Of a stretch of 18,146 nucleotides of DNA, positions 1 through 7,169 are shown one piece after another. The stretch lies in NCBI GenBank assembly GCA_900752275.1, contig CAADUS010000066.1:1-18146 (forward strand). Direction: 5' to 3'. This DNA comes from an uncultured Collinsella sp. (GTDB taxonomy: Bacteria > Actinomycetota > Coriobacteriia > Coriobacteriales > Coriobacteriaceae). The notes below the pieces were generated by a model, which worked only from the letters and a program-made list of their open reading frames with translations, was not told where the DNA came from and did not search any database. Made by a program: the position numbers and the translations under genes. Each line of letters starts with the position of its first letter. Position 1 is the first letter of the stretch.

Positions 1-16
1 CTCTGGCCCGCCACTG

Positions 17-499
17 CTATTTACACCACTTTATGGACGTAGCTCTGTTTTCATGATTAAACGCGTTGAGATACGGATGCTCAGCATATGCAGGATCGTC
101 CGCCAGCGAATTATCATCGTCATCGATTACTGTAACGCGGGTAAAGCACGCGGCGACATCGGGATGAGCGTCAAGATAAGCCACTTGCTTCTCGAGCTTT
201 GTGGGAGCCCAGGCATCATCGCTATGTGCTATCGCGATCAAATCGCCACGAGCATTATCCATGGCGGCTTCGATGGCACCGCAAAACATATTCTTCTCGT
301 TACGAAAAGCATGGATACGACCATCGTGAGCTGCCAGGCTCTGAATTATCTCCCAGCTGAAGTCAGTGGAGCAATCATCGAGAATCACAACATCAAAATC
401 AGAGAAAGTTTGACTCAAGATGCTGTTTACTGAACGCTCGATATACAATTCGTGATTATACGAAGGCAGAATAACGCTGACACGCGGAGCTTGGCTCAC
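17..499 (-). CDS. Family 2 glycosyltransferase, short and probably truncated
   Basis: GT-A fold glycosyltransferase, expected to transfer a nucleotide-activated sugar in the cytoplasm during surface-polysaccharide synthesis. Seen: the N-terminal signature VSVILPSYNHELYI (residues 7-20), the nucleotide-binding VILDDCSTD (38-46) and the metal-binding SDD of AHSDD (91-95). The start is a GTG at 499, preceded by GGGAGG at 505-510. The frame stops at TAG (17-19) after only 160 residues, soon after NHENRA. Family members usually continue well past this point with the acceptor-binding half of the domain, so this copy looks cut short by a nonsense mutation or frameshift. I could not find a convincing continuation in the 16 bases left. 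It lies 35 bases downstream of rmlCD on the same strand and is probably the last gene of that operon in this window. Activity is doubtful; the family call is firm. Confidence 0.8.
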   Translation of the reverse strand: MSQAPRVSVILPSYNHELYIERSVNSILSQTFSDFDVVILDDCSTDFSWEIIQSLAAHDGRIHAFRNEKNMFCGAIEAAMDNARGDLIAIAHSDDAWAPTKLEKQVAYLDAHPDVAACFTRVTVIDDDDNSLADDPAYAEHPYLNAFNHENRATSIKWCK

Positions 500-534
500 C
501 GGTAACCTCCCTGAGAGTAGCCTAAAGCATAGAG

Positions 535-1980
535 CTAGCTGAGAGTCGAGAGGTACTCCCCCAGCTCATCCTCCCAGTCGCGCGGGGCAAAGCCCGCGGA
601 CTCGAGCTTTCCGAGGTCGAGGGCGGAGTAGTGAGGGCGCGGGGCGATCGGGCCCTGGGCGCTCGCATAGTAGTCGGCGGTGGAGACGGGGACCACCTTG
701 TCGCCGTTTCCGTTCTTGGCCTCGAAGCAGGCACGGGCGATGTCAGCCCAGGACCTCACGGCGCCAGAACCCGTCATGTCGTAGGTGCCGTAGGGCGCGC
801 GGGTATCCAACACGTGGAAGATGGCGCGCGCCATCTGGTCGGTGAAGGTGAGGCGGCCCAGCTGGTCGTCGACCACGGTCACCTGGGCGAGCTCGCCGGC
901 CGCGACGCGGTCGCTGAGGGCGCACATGGTCTTGGCGAAGTTCTTGCCGTCCCCGATGACCCACGAGCTGCGCAGGATGTAGTGGGAGTGGCAGCCCGCC
1001 ACGGCGAGGTCGCCCGCCGCCTTGGACTGGCCGTAGACGGAGATGGGGCTCAGGGGCTCCTCTTCGTCGTGGAGCTCGCGGGTGCCGTCGAAGACGTAGT
1101 CGGAGCTGATGTGCACGAGCGTGATCCCATACTCGGCGCAGGTCCGGGCGAGAAGCGCCGGGCCGGTCGCGTTGGCCGCCCAGGCGATGCGGCGGCCCTC
1201 CGGGGTCTCGGCGGCGTCGACGGCGGTGTAGGCCCCGCAGTTGATCACGGTGCCGTAGAGAGACCAGTCGAGCTTGCCGTAGGCCGCGGGGTCGCTCATG
1301 TCGAAGGTGTCGATATCGCGGAAGTCGAAGTCCTTGGCGACTTTGCGCTCCTCAGCAAGCGCCCGCACGGCGCGGCCGAGCTGCCCGTTGCAGCCGGTGA
1401 CGAGCGTGCGCCTGGGCGCCATGGGAAGAGCGTCCGCCAGCATGGGGTGCGCGAGGTCGGCGGCCGAGAGCGTGGCCTCATCGAGCGGGATGGGCCACTC
1501 GATGCCGAGCGTGGGGTCGGCGAGGTTCACGAAGGTGTAGGTCTTCTTCAGCTCGGCGGACCAGTGGGCGTTCACCAGGTAGGTGTAGGCCGTCCCGTCC
1601 TCGAGGGCCTGGTAGGAGTTGCCGACGCCGCGGGGGACGTAGATGGCCTTGGAGGGGTCGAGCGTGCAGGTGAAGACCTGGCCGAAGGAGTCGCCGGGCC
1701 GGAGGTCGACCCACGCGCCGAACACGGAGCCGGTGGCGACCGAGATCAGCTTGTCCCAGGGCTCGGCGTGGATGCCCCGGGTGACGCCGGCGCGCTCGTT
1801 GAACGAGATGTTGTTCTGCACGGGCCTCATGTCGGGAAGGCCCAAGGCGACCATCTTCTCTCGCTGCCAGTTCTCCTTGAACCAGCCCCGGGCGTCCCCG
1901 TGGACGGGGAGGTCGAAGACGACGACGCCCGGGATGTTGGTCTCGGTGGCCTTCAGGGGCTTCTCGAACTCGAATTCCAT
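535..1980 (-). CDS. rmlCD: Fused dTDP-4-dehydrorhamnose 3,5-epimerase / dTDP-4-dehydrorhamnose reductase (RmlC-RmlD)
   Basis: One 481-residue polypeptide carries the last two steps of dTDP-L-rhamnose synthesis. The N-terminal half (about 1-185) is an RmlC cupin: RGWFKE (31-36), RGIH with the likely catalytic His71, and the VPRGVGNSY strand (115-123). The C-terminal half (about 190-481) is an RmlD short-chain reductase: TGCNGQLG (195-202) for NAD(P)H, SSDYVFDGT (292-300) and the YxxxK catalytic pair Y316/K320 in YGQSK. Separate RmlC and RmlD proteins are about 185 and 290 residues, so both domains are full length. Fusions of this order are known in other actinobacteria such as Bifidobacterium. 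The ATG start at 1980 opens directly on the RmlC fold. The gene follows rmlB on the same strand after a 123-base gap with a long hairpin, and a glycosyltransferase follows it. It acts in the cytoplasm, probably as a pathway-channelling fusion. Confidence 0.96.
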   Translation of the reverse strand: MEFEFEKPLKATETNIPGVVVFDLPVHGDARGWFKENWQREKMVALGLPDMRPVQNNISFNERAGVTRGIHAEPWDKLISVATGSVFGAWVDLRPGDSFGQVFTCTLDPSKAIYVPRGVGNSYQALEDGTAYTYLVNAHWSAELKKTYTFVNLADPTLGIEWPIPLDEATLSAADLAHPMLADALPMAPRRTLVTGCNGQLGRAVRALAEERKVAKDFDFRDIDTFDMSDPAAYGKLDWSLYGTVINCGAYTAVDAAETPEGRRIAWAANATGPALLARTCAEYGITLVHISSDYVFDGTRELHDEEEPLSPISVYGQSKAAGDLAVAGCHSHYILRSSWVIGDGKNFAKTMCALSDRVAAGELAQVTVVDDQLGRLTFTDQMARAIFHVLDTRAPYGTYDMTGSGAVRSWADIARACFEAKNGNGDKVVPVSTADYYASAQGPIAPRPHYSALDLGKLESAGFAPRDWEDELGEYLSTLS

Positions 1981-2018
1981 CGTTGCTCCAATTCATACGA
2001 TCGACGGCTCTGAAGATA

Positions 2019-2090
2019 CCCCAGGCACCAGTGAGGCCCACCCGCTCGATTATCCCCATAATGACGGGTGGGTCTCGCTTGTGCCTGGGG
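2019..2090. repeat. Long inverted repeat (hairpin) between rmlB and rmlCD
   Basis: Bases 2019-2044 and 2065-2090 form a 26-bp stem with one true mismatch (2029/2080) and two positions that would be G-U pairs in RNA. The outer arm is CCCCAGGCAC / GTGCCTGGGG. The 20-base interior can pair further (ATTAT 2049-2053 with ATAAT 2058-2062, around CCCC), so the whole element folds nearly to its tip. It lies wholly in the 123-base gap between the rmlB stop and the rmlCD start. On the minus-strand transcript it is followed by TATCTTC rather than a run of T, so it is not a textbook intrinsic terminator. A role in mRNA processing, stability or attenuation between the two genes is inferred. Confidence 0.75.
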
Positions 2091-2103
2091 CAAAGGGAAA
2101 TGG

Positions 2104-3123
2104 CTACTGGCCCTGCTTGGCGTACTTGGCCTCGGTGGCCGCCTTGGCGGGGCGCCACCACGCCTCGTTGGCCACGTACCAGTCGATGGTGGCCTTCAGG
2201 CCCTCGGCGAAGTCGGTGTGCTTGGGCTCCCAGCCGAGCTCGCGGCGCAGCTTGGCGGAGTCGATGGCGTAGCGGCGGTCGTGGCCGGGGCGGTCCTTGA
2301 CCCAATCGAAGTCGTCGGAGTCCTTGCCCATCATCTCCAGGATCATGCGCAGGACCGTGATGTTGTTCCTCTCGCCGTCGGCGCCGATGAGGTAGGTCTC
2401 GCCCATGCGGCCCTTCGTGAGGATGGTCCACACGGCGCTCGAGTGGTCCTCGGTGTGGATCCAGTCGCGCACGTTCTCGCCCTTGCCGTAGAGCTTCGGG
2501 CGCTCGCCGTCGATGATGTTCGTAATCTGGCGCGGGATGAACTTCTCCACGTGCTGGTAGGGGCCGTAGTTGTTGGAGCAGTTGGAGATGGTCGTGCGCA
2601 GGCCGTAGGTGCGGGTCCAGGCGCGCACGAGCATGTCGGAGCTGGCCTTGGTGCTCGAGTAGGGCGAGGAGGGGTGGTACGGGGTCTCCTCGGTGAACTT
2701 CGCCGGGTCGTCGAGGGCCAAATCTCCGTAGACCTCGTCGGTCGAGACGTGGTGGTAGCGGATACCGTACTTGCGGACCGCCTCCAGCAGGCGGAAAGTG
2801 CCCTCGACGTTCGTGCGCAGGAAGGGCTCCGGGTCGGCGATGGAGTTGTCGTTGTGGCTCTCGGCGGCGTAGTGCACGATGGCGTCGTGGCCGGGCACGA
2901 GCCTATCGAGCAGCTCAGCGTCGCAGATGTCGCCCACCACGAGCTCCACACGGTCGGAGGGCAGCCCCGCGATATTCTCCGGGTTGCCGGCGTAGGTCAG
3001 CTTGTCGAGGACCGTCACGTGGACCTCGGGGTGGTTCTTCACCACGTAGTGCACGAAGTTGCTGCCGATGAAGCCGCAGCCGCCGGTGACGATGATGTTA
3101 TGGGGCTCGAAGGTGTCAGGCAT
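2104..3123 (-). CDS. rmlB: dTDP-glucose 4,6-dehydratase (RmlB)
   Basis: Converts dTDP-glucose to dTDP-4-keto-6-deoxyglucose, the second step of dTDP-L-rhamnose synthesis, in the cytoplasm. The 339-residue protein is an extended short-chain dehydrogenase of normal length. Seen: the NAD-binding TGGCGFIG (13-20), STDEVYG (127-133) with the T128-D129-E130 catalytic group of dehydratases, YSSTK (155-159) with the catalytic Tyr and Lys, and NNYGPYQ, RDWIH and RPGHDRRY family motifs further on. The ATG at 3123 opens just before the Rossmann strand; the Shine-Dalgarno sequence before it is weak. It is the first rml gene of a minus-strand run rmlB-rmlCD-glycosyltransferase. About 250 bases separate it from the transglutaminase-like gene upstream, so it probably has its own promoter there. 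Confidence 0.97.
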   Translation of the reverse strand: MPDTFEPHNIIVTGGCGFIGSNFVHYVVKNHPEVHVTVLDKLTYAGNPENIAGLPSDRVELVVGDICDAELLDRLVPGHDAIVHYAAESHNDNSIADPEPFLRTNVEGTFRLLEAVRKYGIRYHHVSTDEVYGDLALDDPAKFTEETPYHPSSPYSSTKASSDMLVRAWTRTYGLRTTISNCSNNYGPYQHVEKFIPRQITNIIDGERPKLYGKGENVRDWIHTEDHSSAVWTILTKGRMGETYLIGADGERNNITVLRMILEMMGKDSDDFDWVKDRPGHDRRYAIDSAKLRRELGWEPKHTDFAEGLKATIDWYVANEAWWRPAKAATEAKYAKQGQ

Positions 3124-3260
3124 AAGTCAATCCAATCTTGCAGGAATGAACAATTTGAGCAACGCTTACCGTTGGAAACTCAATAGAGTAAGTTTCTTAG
3201 CCTTTATTCTATCTCCCTCTGGATGAAATCAAAACGCCCTCCTACATAAGCAAGCTCATC

Positions 3261-3302
3261 AGTAATATCAACGCTTGGCGAGCGTCACGCTCAGATATTA
3301 CT
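3261..3302. promoter_or_regulatory. Inverted repeat in the rmlB leader region
   Basis: AGTAATATC (3261-3269) and GATATTACT (3294-3302) are a perfect 9-bp inverted repeat. Between them GAGCGT-C-ACGCTC gives a second, smaller palindrome, and ACGCTTGGCGAGCGT an alternative to it. The element lies in the 249-base gap between the transglutaminase-like gene (ending at 3373) and rmlB. No T-run follows on either strand. It could be an operator or a leader structure for rmlB, or a weak terminator for the upstream gene. The rest of the gap is AT-richer than rmlB and shows no further gene. Confidence 0.4.
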
Positions 3303-3372
3303 CATCCAAGGCCATCGTCCAAAGGAATCCAATCACCCTGGGACACCAAAACGTCATCTCGGGATACAACGC

Positions 3373-4782
3373 CTAGTCAGAAACCCCATACCAAGCAACA
3401 CCTTCAGGCCGCCAACCAGCCGCCACGAGAGCGTCATTCTCTTCTTTGGAAACTGTATAGTTGTGCGCCCCAGACATTGCATTCGGGTTGTATTGCCGAT
3501 AGAGGACGGCCCTTTCGGCGTCGTCGGAATACCAGCCTACGCCCTCGAAGCGCCAGCCGACCGCCACGAGAGAGTCGCGCTCGGCGACGCTCATGGTGTA
3601 ATGATGGTCGCCCACAGGCACATAAGGATTGTAGAGGCGGTAGACTGGTTTATACGAGGTCTTAGGAGACTTCCAGCCAATACCCTCGTCAATCCAACCT
3701 ACCCGCCCCAAATCGTCGCGCTCCACCTCGCTTGCCGTATAGAAATGCTCGCCTGTATAAGCGTTATAGAGCCGATACATCGTAAGGACTTCATCAGCGA
3801 GACCCGGCTTAGGGCGAACGAGCGGTCCGTCGAATTTCTCGTAAGCACGGTTTCCGTAATCGCAGCTTTGCGTCTGGAACGCCGCAGTCCATCCATAATG
3901 CCTCGGGGTTAGCCCGTCCCGAAAAGACGCGTCACTCCTAAGAAAAAATAGATGTGGATCAGAGGATGAATCATCCCAGGTAGCGTCTACGTGGTACCAA
4001 GAGCCATCAAGCTGCACAAGATTCCAGCTGTGGTTCATATCCTTACTCACAACGTACAGGCACCTTATCCCTACGCGATTAAGGAGCAACTTGAAAGCGA
4101 GGGAATAGCCTTGGCATACTGCAGTGCCCCTCGCCAAGCAGCCATAGGGGGTATAGCTAGCATCGGAAAGCACCGACGAGTAGTCATATTCGCATTTCCA
4201 CAAAAGGAAGTCATGGAGTGCCTGAACGACGTTGAACTCCGTCATTTCCTCGAGGTCCACCCAAGTGAGGGCCTCTTCAACCACCTTCCCGGTATCATGC
4301 TTGACTTGGGTAACCTGGGCAGCATCAACGACGTATCGCACTTTAACGGAATCAACGATCTCATCAGAATCCGCTCGACCATTGCCATTCGCATCGTAGT
4401 AGCTCAGCGTATAGCGAGGAGCCACCCAGTAGTATTCCGGGTTTGCAACCACAAGGTCAAAGGCACCCCTCACGTCCTTGGCCGTAGATTGCGTATCCGC
4501 GAGCGAGAAGCTGTCGCCAATCGCATCGTAGGTCTGCAGGAACCTGTTTAAAACAAGTTTCACCGCATCTGAGGTGTCGTTTTCTCCATCGCAATTGAGC
4601 AGTCCCACCTCGGTAGCCGACTCGTCCACATACTCGGTGGGCAAGACGTCATCGGCCTCCACTGTACATAGTGAGCCGATTGGTTTGGCATAAGCCAGTA
4701 CTGAAACAAGCGGAGAAGCAACAGCAAGGACCAAAATCACAGCTGTGAACGTCGTCCCCCTTGTGAAGACACGCCTGATCAT
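3373..4782 (-). CDS. Secreted transglutaminase-like protein with C-terminal DUF5648-type triple repeat
   Basis: Predicted exported protein of 469 residues. Residues 1-32 form a signal peptide (MIRRVFTRG, then a hydrophobic core ending LAYA). Residues about 180-270 form a transglutaminase/protease-like core with the Cys-His-Asp triad visible as AVCQGY (C223), NHSWNLV (H251) and WYHVDATWDD (D266). DANGNGRADSDE (130-141) resembles an EF-hand or dockerin calcium loop. Residues about 333-469 contain three 45-residue repeats of the form YRLYN..GEHFYT..ERD.L...GW..EG.GW, with HFYT, HHYT and HNYT variants. The start is well supported by AGGAGG at 4788-4793, five bases before the ATG. The gene is divergent from the NlpC/P60 gene at 4962, which carries the same module. 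Cross-linking or cleaving cell-wall peptides is plausible for this fold, but the substrate is unknown; the repeats are presumably a binding module. Confidence 0.88.
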   Translation of the reverse strand: MIRRVFTRGTTFTAVILVLAVASPLVSVLAYAKPIGSLCTVEADDVLPTEYVDESATEVGLLNCDGENDTSDAVKLVLNRFLQTYDAIGDSFSLADTQSTAKDVRGAFDLVVANPEYYWVAPRYTLSYYDANGNGRADSDEIVDSVKVRYVVDAAQVTQVKHDTGKVVEEALTWVDLEEMTEFNVVQALHDFLLWKCEYDYSSVLSDASYTPYGCLARGTAVCQGYSLAFKLLLNRVGIRCLYVVSKDMNHSWNLVQLDGSWYHVDATWDDSSSDPHLFFLRSDASFRDGLTPRHYGWTAAFQTQSCDYGNRAYEKFDGPLVRPKPGLADEVLTMYRLYNAYTGEHFYTASEVERDDLGRVGWIDEGIGWKSPKTSYKPVYRLYNPYVPVGDHHYTMSVAERDSLVAVGWRFEGVGWYSDDAERAVLYRQYNPNAMSGAHNYTVSKEENDALVAAGWRPEGVAWYGVSD

Positions 4783-4961
4783 CCTTGCCTCCTATAATCG
4801 CGTTTTCTCAATACTATGGCCCCACGCCCGCTCGGAGGCTCAGCACCATAGACCGAGTAGGCCACAGCTTTCCTTGGCCTCTGGCTTACTATTATGAACA
4901 CGAGCCCTCAGCACGGGCAGCCTTTTGTTAATCGCCAGCCCACAAGGAATGGAGGATTCCA
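4783..4961. promoter_or_regulatory. Divergent intergenic region of the first DUF5648 pair
   Basis: The 179 bases separate the starts of two divergent secreted-protein genes and must hold both promoters. For the plus gene, TATTAT at 4890-4895 is a possible -10 box, with no good -35 hexamer 17 bases upstream, and GGAGG at 4951-4955 is the ribosome binding site. For the minus gene, AGGAGG at 4788-4793 is the binding site. No strong palindrome was seen, so the promoter positions are tentative. Confidence 0.35.
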
Positions 4962-5879
4962 ATGAAATCTCGAGAATATAGGCGGCATCAAGCACGTGCG
5001 ATCATACTCTGCGCAGCAATGCTTCTCCTCTCCCCCGCAACTGCCCGGGCAGCCGAGGGGAACCCTATGTGGAGAATGTACAACTTCTACTCGGGCGAGC
5101 ACTTCTACACGGCCTCGACCACGGAGCGAGACAATCTGAGAAAAGCTGGATGGACCTGTGAGAGCGTAGGCTGGATCGCCCCGACATCTGGACAGAGCGT
5201 CTATCGCCTTTACAACAGCTACGTACCGGGCGGCGATCACCACTACACCCTCAGCGCGGCCGAGCGAGACTCTCTCGTCGAAGCAGGTTGGACCTATGAG
5301 GGCGTAAGCTGGTATTCAGGTGGCAGCGTGGATCTCCTACGCCAATATAACCCCTATGCAGTCACGGGAAGCCACAATTACACAACGAGCCGACAAGAGA
5401 ACGACAGCCTGGTCAATGCCGGCTGGAGAGCCGAGGGCTACGCATGGAGCGGTGTGGGATACGGGTATGCGGTCTCGGGACTCGGACCGATTCTCTCCGA
5501 CAGCCAAAAGAGGCAGATTGCGGTTGACTCCGCTTGTAGCCAGATCGGCAAGCCCTATGGCAACGACAACGACGGCACGAACTGGAATTGTAGCGGGTTG
5601 ACAGGCTGGGCATGGGAACACGCAGGCATCTACCTCTGGGGCGGTTCAACGGGTCAATACGAGCAGATGAAAATGACGGGGCGCTGGACCACGGACGTCG
5701 ATGAGCTTCAACCCGGCGATTTGGTGTTCTATTCTTACGATGGCGGGGGCACGGTTTATCACGTCGCTATGTATATTGGAAACGGTCAAGTAGTACACGC
5801 GAACGGTTGGCGATGGGGCGTCCACACCTCGAGCATCTACTTTGACGACGGCTATATCGGCGGCTGCTCGCCCATCTAA
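4962..5879 (+). CDS. Secreted NlpC/P60 peptidoglycan hydrolase with N-terminal DUF5648-type triple repeat
   Basis: Predicted exported cell-wall hydrolase of 305 residues. A signal peptide (1-31) has the basic n-region MKSREYRRHQAR and ends ATARA before AEGN. Residues about 35-165 hold three repeats (GEHFYT, GDHHYT, GSHNYT). A GLGPI linker (173-177) leads to an NlpC/P60 domain at about 180-305. Catalytic residues are visible: Cys210 in NWNCSGL, His267 in VYHVAMYIG and probably His279 in VVHA. The family usually cleaves D-gamma-glutamyl-diamino acid bonds in peptidoglycan stems. GGAGG six bases upstream fixes the start. The same N-terminal module and GLGPI linker recur in the gene at 9423, with a different C-terminal domain. 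The gene is divergent from the transglutaminase-like gene and ends before a strong terminator. The family call is firm; that the repeats bind wall polymer is inference. Confidence 0.93.
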   Translation: MKSREYRRHQARAIILCAAMLLLSPATARAAEGNPMWRMYNFYSGEHFYTASTTERDNLRKAGWTCESVGWIAPTSGQSVYRLYNSYVPGGDHHYTLSAAERDSLVEAGWTYEGVSWYSGGSVDLLRQYNPYAVTGSHNYTTSRQENDSLVNAGWRAEGYAWSGVGYGYAVSGLGPILSDSQKRQIAVDSACSQIGKPYGNDNDGTNWNCSGLTGWAWEHAGIYLWGGSTGQYEQMKMTGRWTTDVDELQPGDLVFYSYDGGGTVYHVAMYIGNGQVVHANGWRWGVHTSSIYFDDGYIGGCSPI

Positions 5880-5932
5880 GACTTTGCGCCACGCACCTTA
5901 GCACCAGAACAAATACAGCTCGCTAAGACAGC

Positions 5933-5970
5933 AGATGCCTCCGGCCGTTTGGCTACCGGAGGCATCTTTT
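5933..5970 (+). terminator. Rho-independent terminator of the NlpC/P60 gene
   Basis: AGATGCCTCCGG (5933-5944) and CCGGAGGCATCT (5956-5967) form a perfect 12-bp stem with an 11-base loop, followed by TTTTCG. It lies 53 bases after the stop codon of the NlpC/P60 gene and faces the 3' end of the minus-strand acyltransferase remnant. The other strand has a weaker T-tract, so its main direction is plus. Confidence 0.9.
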
Positions 5971-6055
5971 CGTATATGAGCCGCAATCGGATTCTCATAG
6001 ATTTAGAACGAGAAACAGCAGACAAATTGCTTGAGAACCTGAGCGAAAACACAAG

Positions 6056-7118
6056 CTACCGCAACAGACCTATGTGCTTTTTCATAAACGCCTTGGCTCG
6101 CGAGCCAATCCAGAGCGCAGCCGCGCCCCAAGCACATGACAACGAAAACGAACAGAGGAACAAGAAGAACTCGGACCGAAGCAAAACCACAGCAGGAGCA
6201 GCAGAGAGAGTCACGATGTAGATCGCGACATGATGCATCAGGTAGAAGGGAAAACTTAACCGCGAGGCAAAGGCAAGCACCTGATTCTTTGCACCAAACA
6301 CCTTGGAAAAAATCCAAGCGAACAGCCCAAAGCGCCCAACGCCCACGACGGGCATAAGCATCTTGCCAAGAGAGCCGCCAAGAAGACTGGAAACAAACAA
6401 CATAGCAAGCGAGGATACAGCGAACCCGAGATTTGGCTTCTTATCGCCAAGCAAGAGAGCAAGAAAAGAACCCGCTGCAAAACACGAAAGACCGGGAGCA
6501 AGGTAGCCTGTGAAATCAACCCAAGGAGCCATCACCGTAGCGAGAGAAATAAGCGCAGGAAAACCGACTACCGTAAGCGCACTACCAAATATAGAGCGCC
6601 TTTGGAGTCGGTGAATAATCGGGAAGAGGCTATAAAGGATTACGAGGCAACCCAGGTACCACTCGCCCACCAGATACCAGTTAGGCGAGAATGGCGATGG
6701 ATAGCAACTGAAATATCCATCAATTCCAAGGAAGGTAAATATAAGTTCCATGGCCGAGCCGACTGTAAGAGTCTCCTCCCCCACAGCCCATCAACCAAAA
6801 ACGCAAGCAAATAGGCCATATAGAAAAACGGAAAAATATCTACAATCCGCCTCTTCCCATAGCGCCTGAAATCGAGCGGAGCATCGCTCGTCGTATACAT
6901 GAGCACAAAGCCAGAGAGGAGGAAGAACACCGCCACTGCAGCTTGACCCAAACCGATTCCAAAAGCCTTCATAGGCAGAAAAACGCTCGGTGCCAAGGAC
7001 GCCCCATATTTCTCTGGAAGCTCAATGAGATAGTCGTTGAGGTGGTAGACAAAAAAACAGCCACGGTACCCAAGACTCGTAAGGCGTCAATATAGTAAAG
7101 GCGAGGCTTCTTTGACAT
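6056..7118 (-). pseudogene. Membrane O-acyltransferase (acyltransferase 3 family), disrupted by two frameshifts
   Basis: Homologue of the intact gene at 13551-14609, recognised by near-identical stretches such as SPNWYLVGEWYLGC, PGLSCFAAGSF and FPFYLMHHVAIY. The family uses about ten membrane helices to put acetyl or other acyl groups on surface sugars. Reading from ATG 7118 (MSKKPRLYYIDALRVLG), the frame is lost at an A7 tract (T7 on the coding strand, 7051-7057). The intact copy has five T's there, and restoring the frame gives VFVYHLND with the catalytic-type His. The second frame runs to a C5 tract at 6778-6782 (G5 coding), where one more base restores the helix AMELIFTFLG. The last 240 residues are open to the stop at 6056. 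Total length is 1063 bases, one more than a multiple of three. It is a pseudogene, a slippage-switched gene or an assembly error at homopolymers. Confidence 0.85.
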
Positions 7119-7169
7119 CATCTCTCTATTGGGTCCCTTCAACACTTGGTCCCAGGACAGACGGGCTCA

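Noticed and set aside
631..2013. 460-codon plus-strand frame opposite rmlCD
   Set aside because: Antisense shadow of a very GC-rich gene; low-complexity Gly/Val/Asp-rich translation with no domain or ribosome site.
2068..3186. 372-codon plus-strand frame opposite rmlB
   Set aside because: Antisense shadow of rmlB with the same low-complexity character and no motif.
5949..6221. 90-codon plus-strand frame after the NlpC/P60 gene
   Set aside because: It begins inside a terminator hairpin and lies opposite the conserved 3' end of the acyltransferase; no ribosome site.
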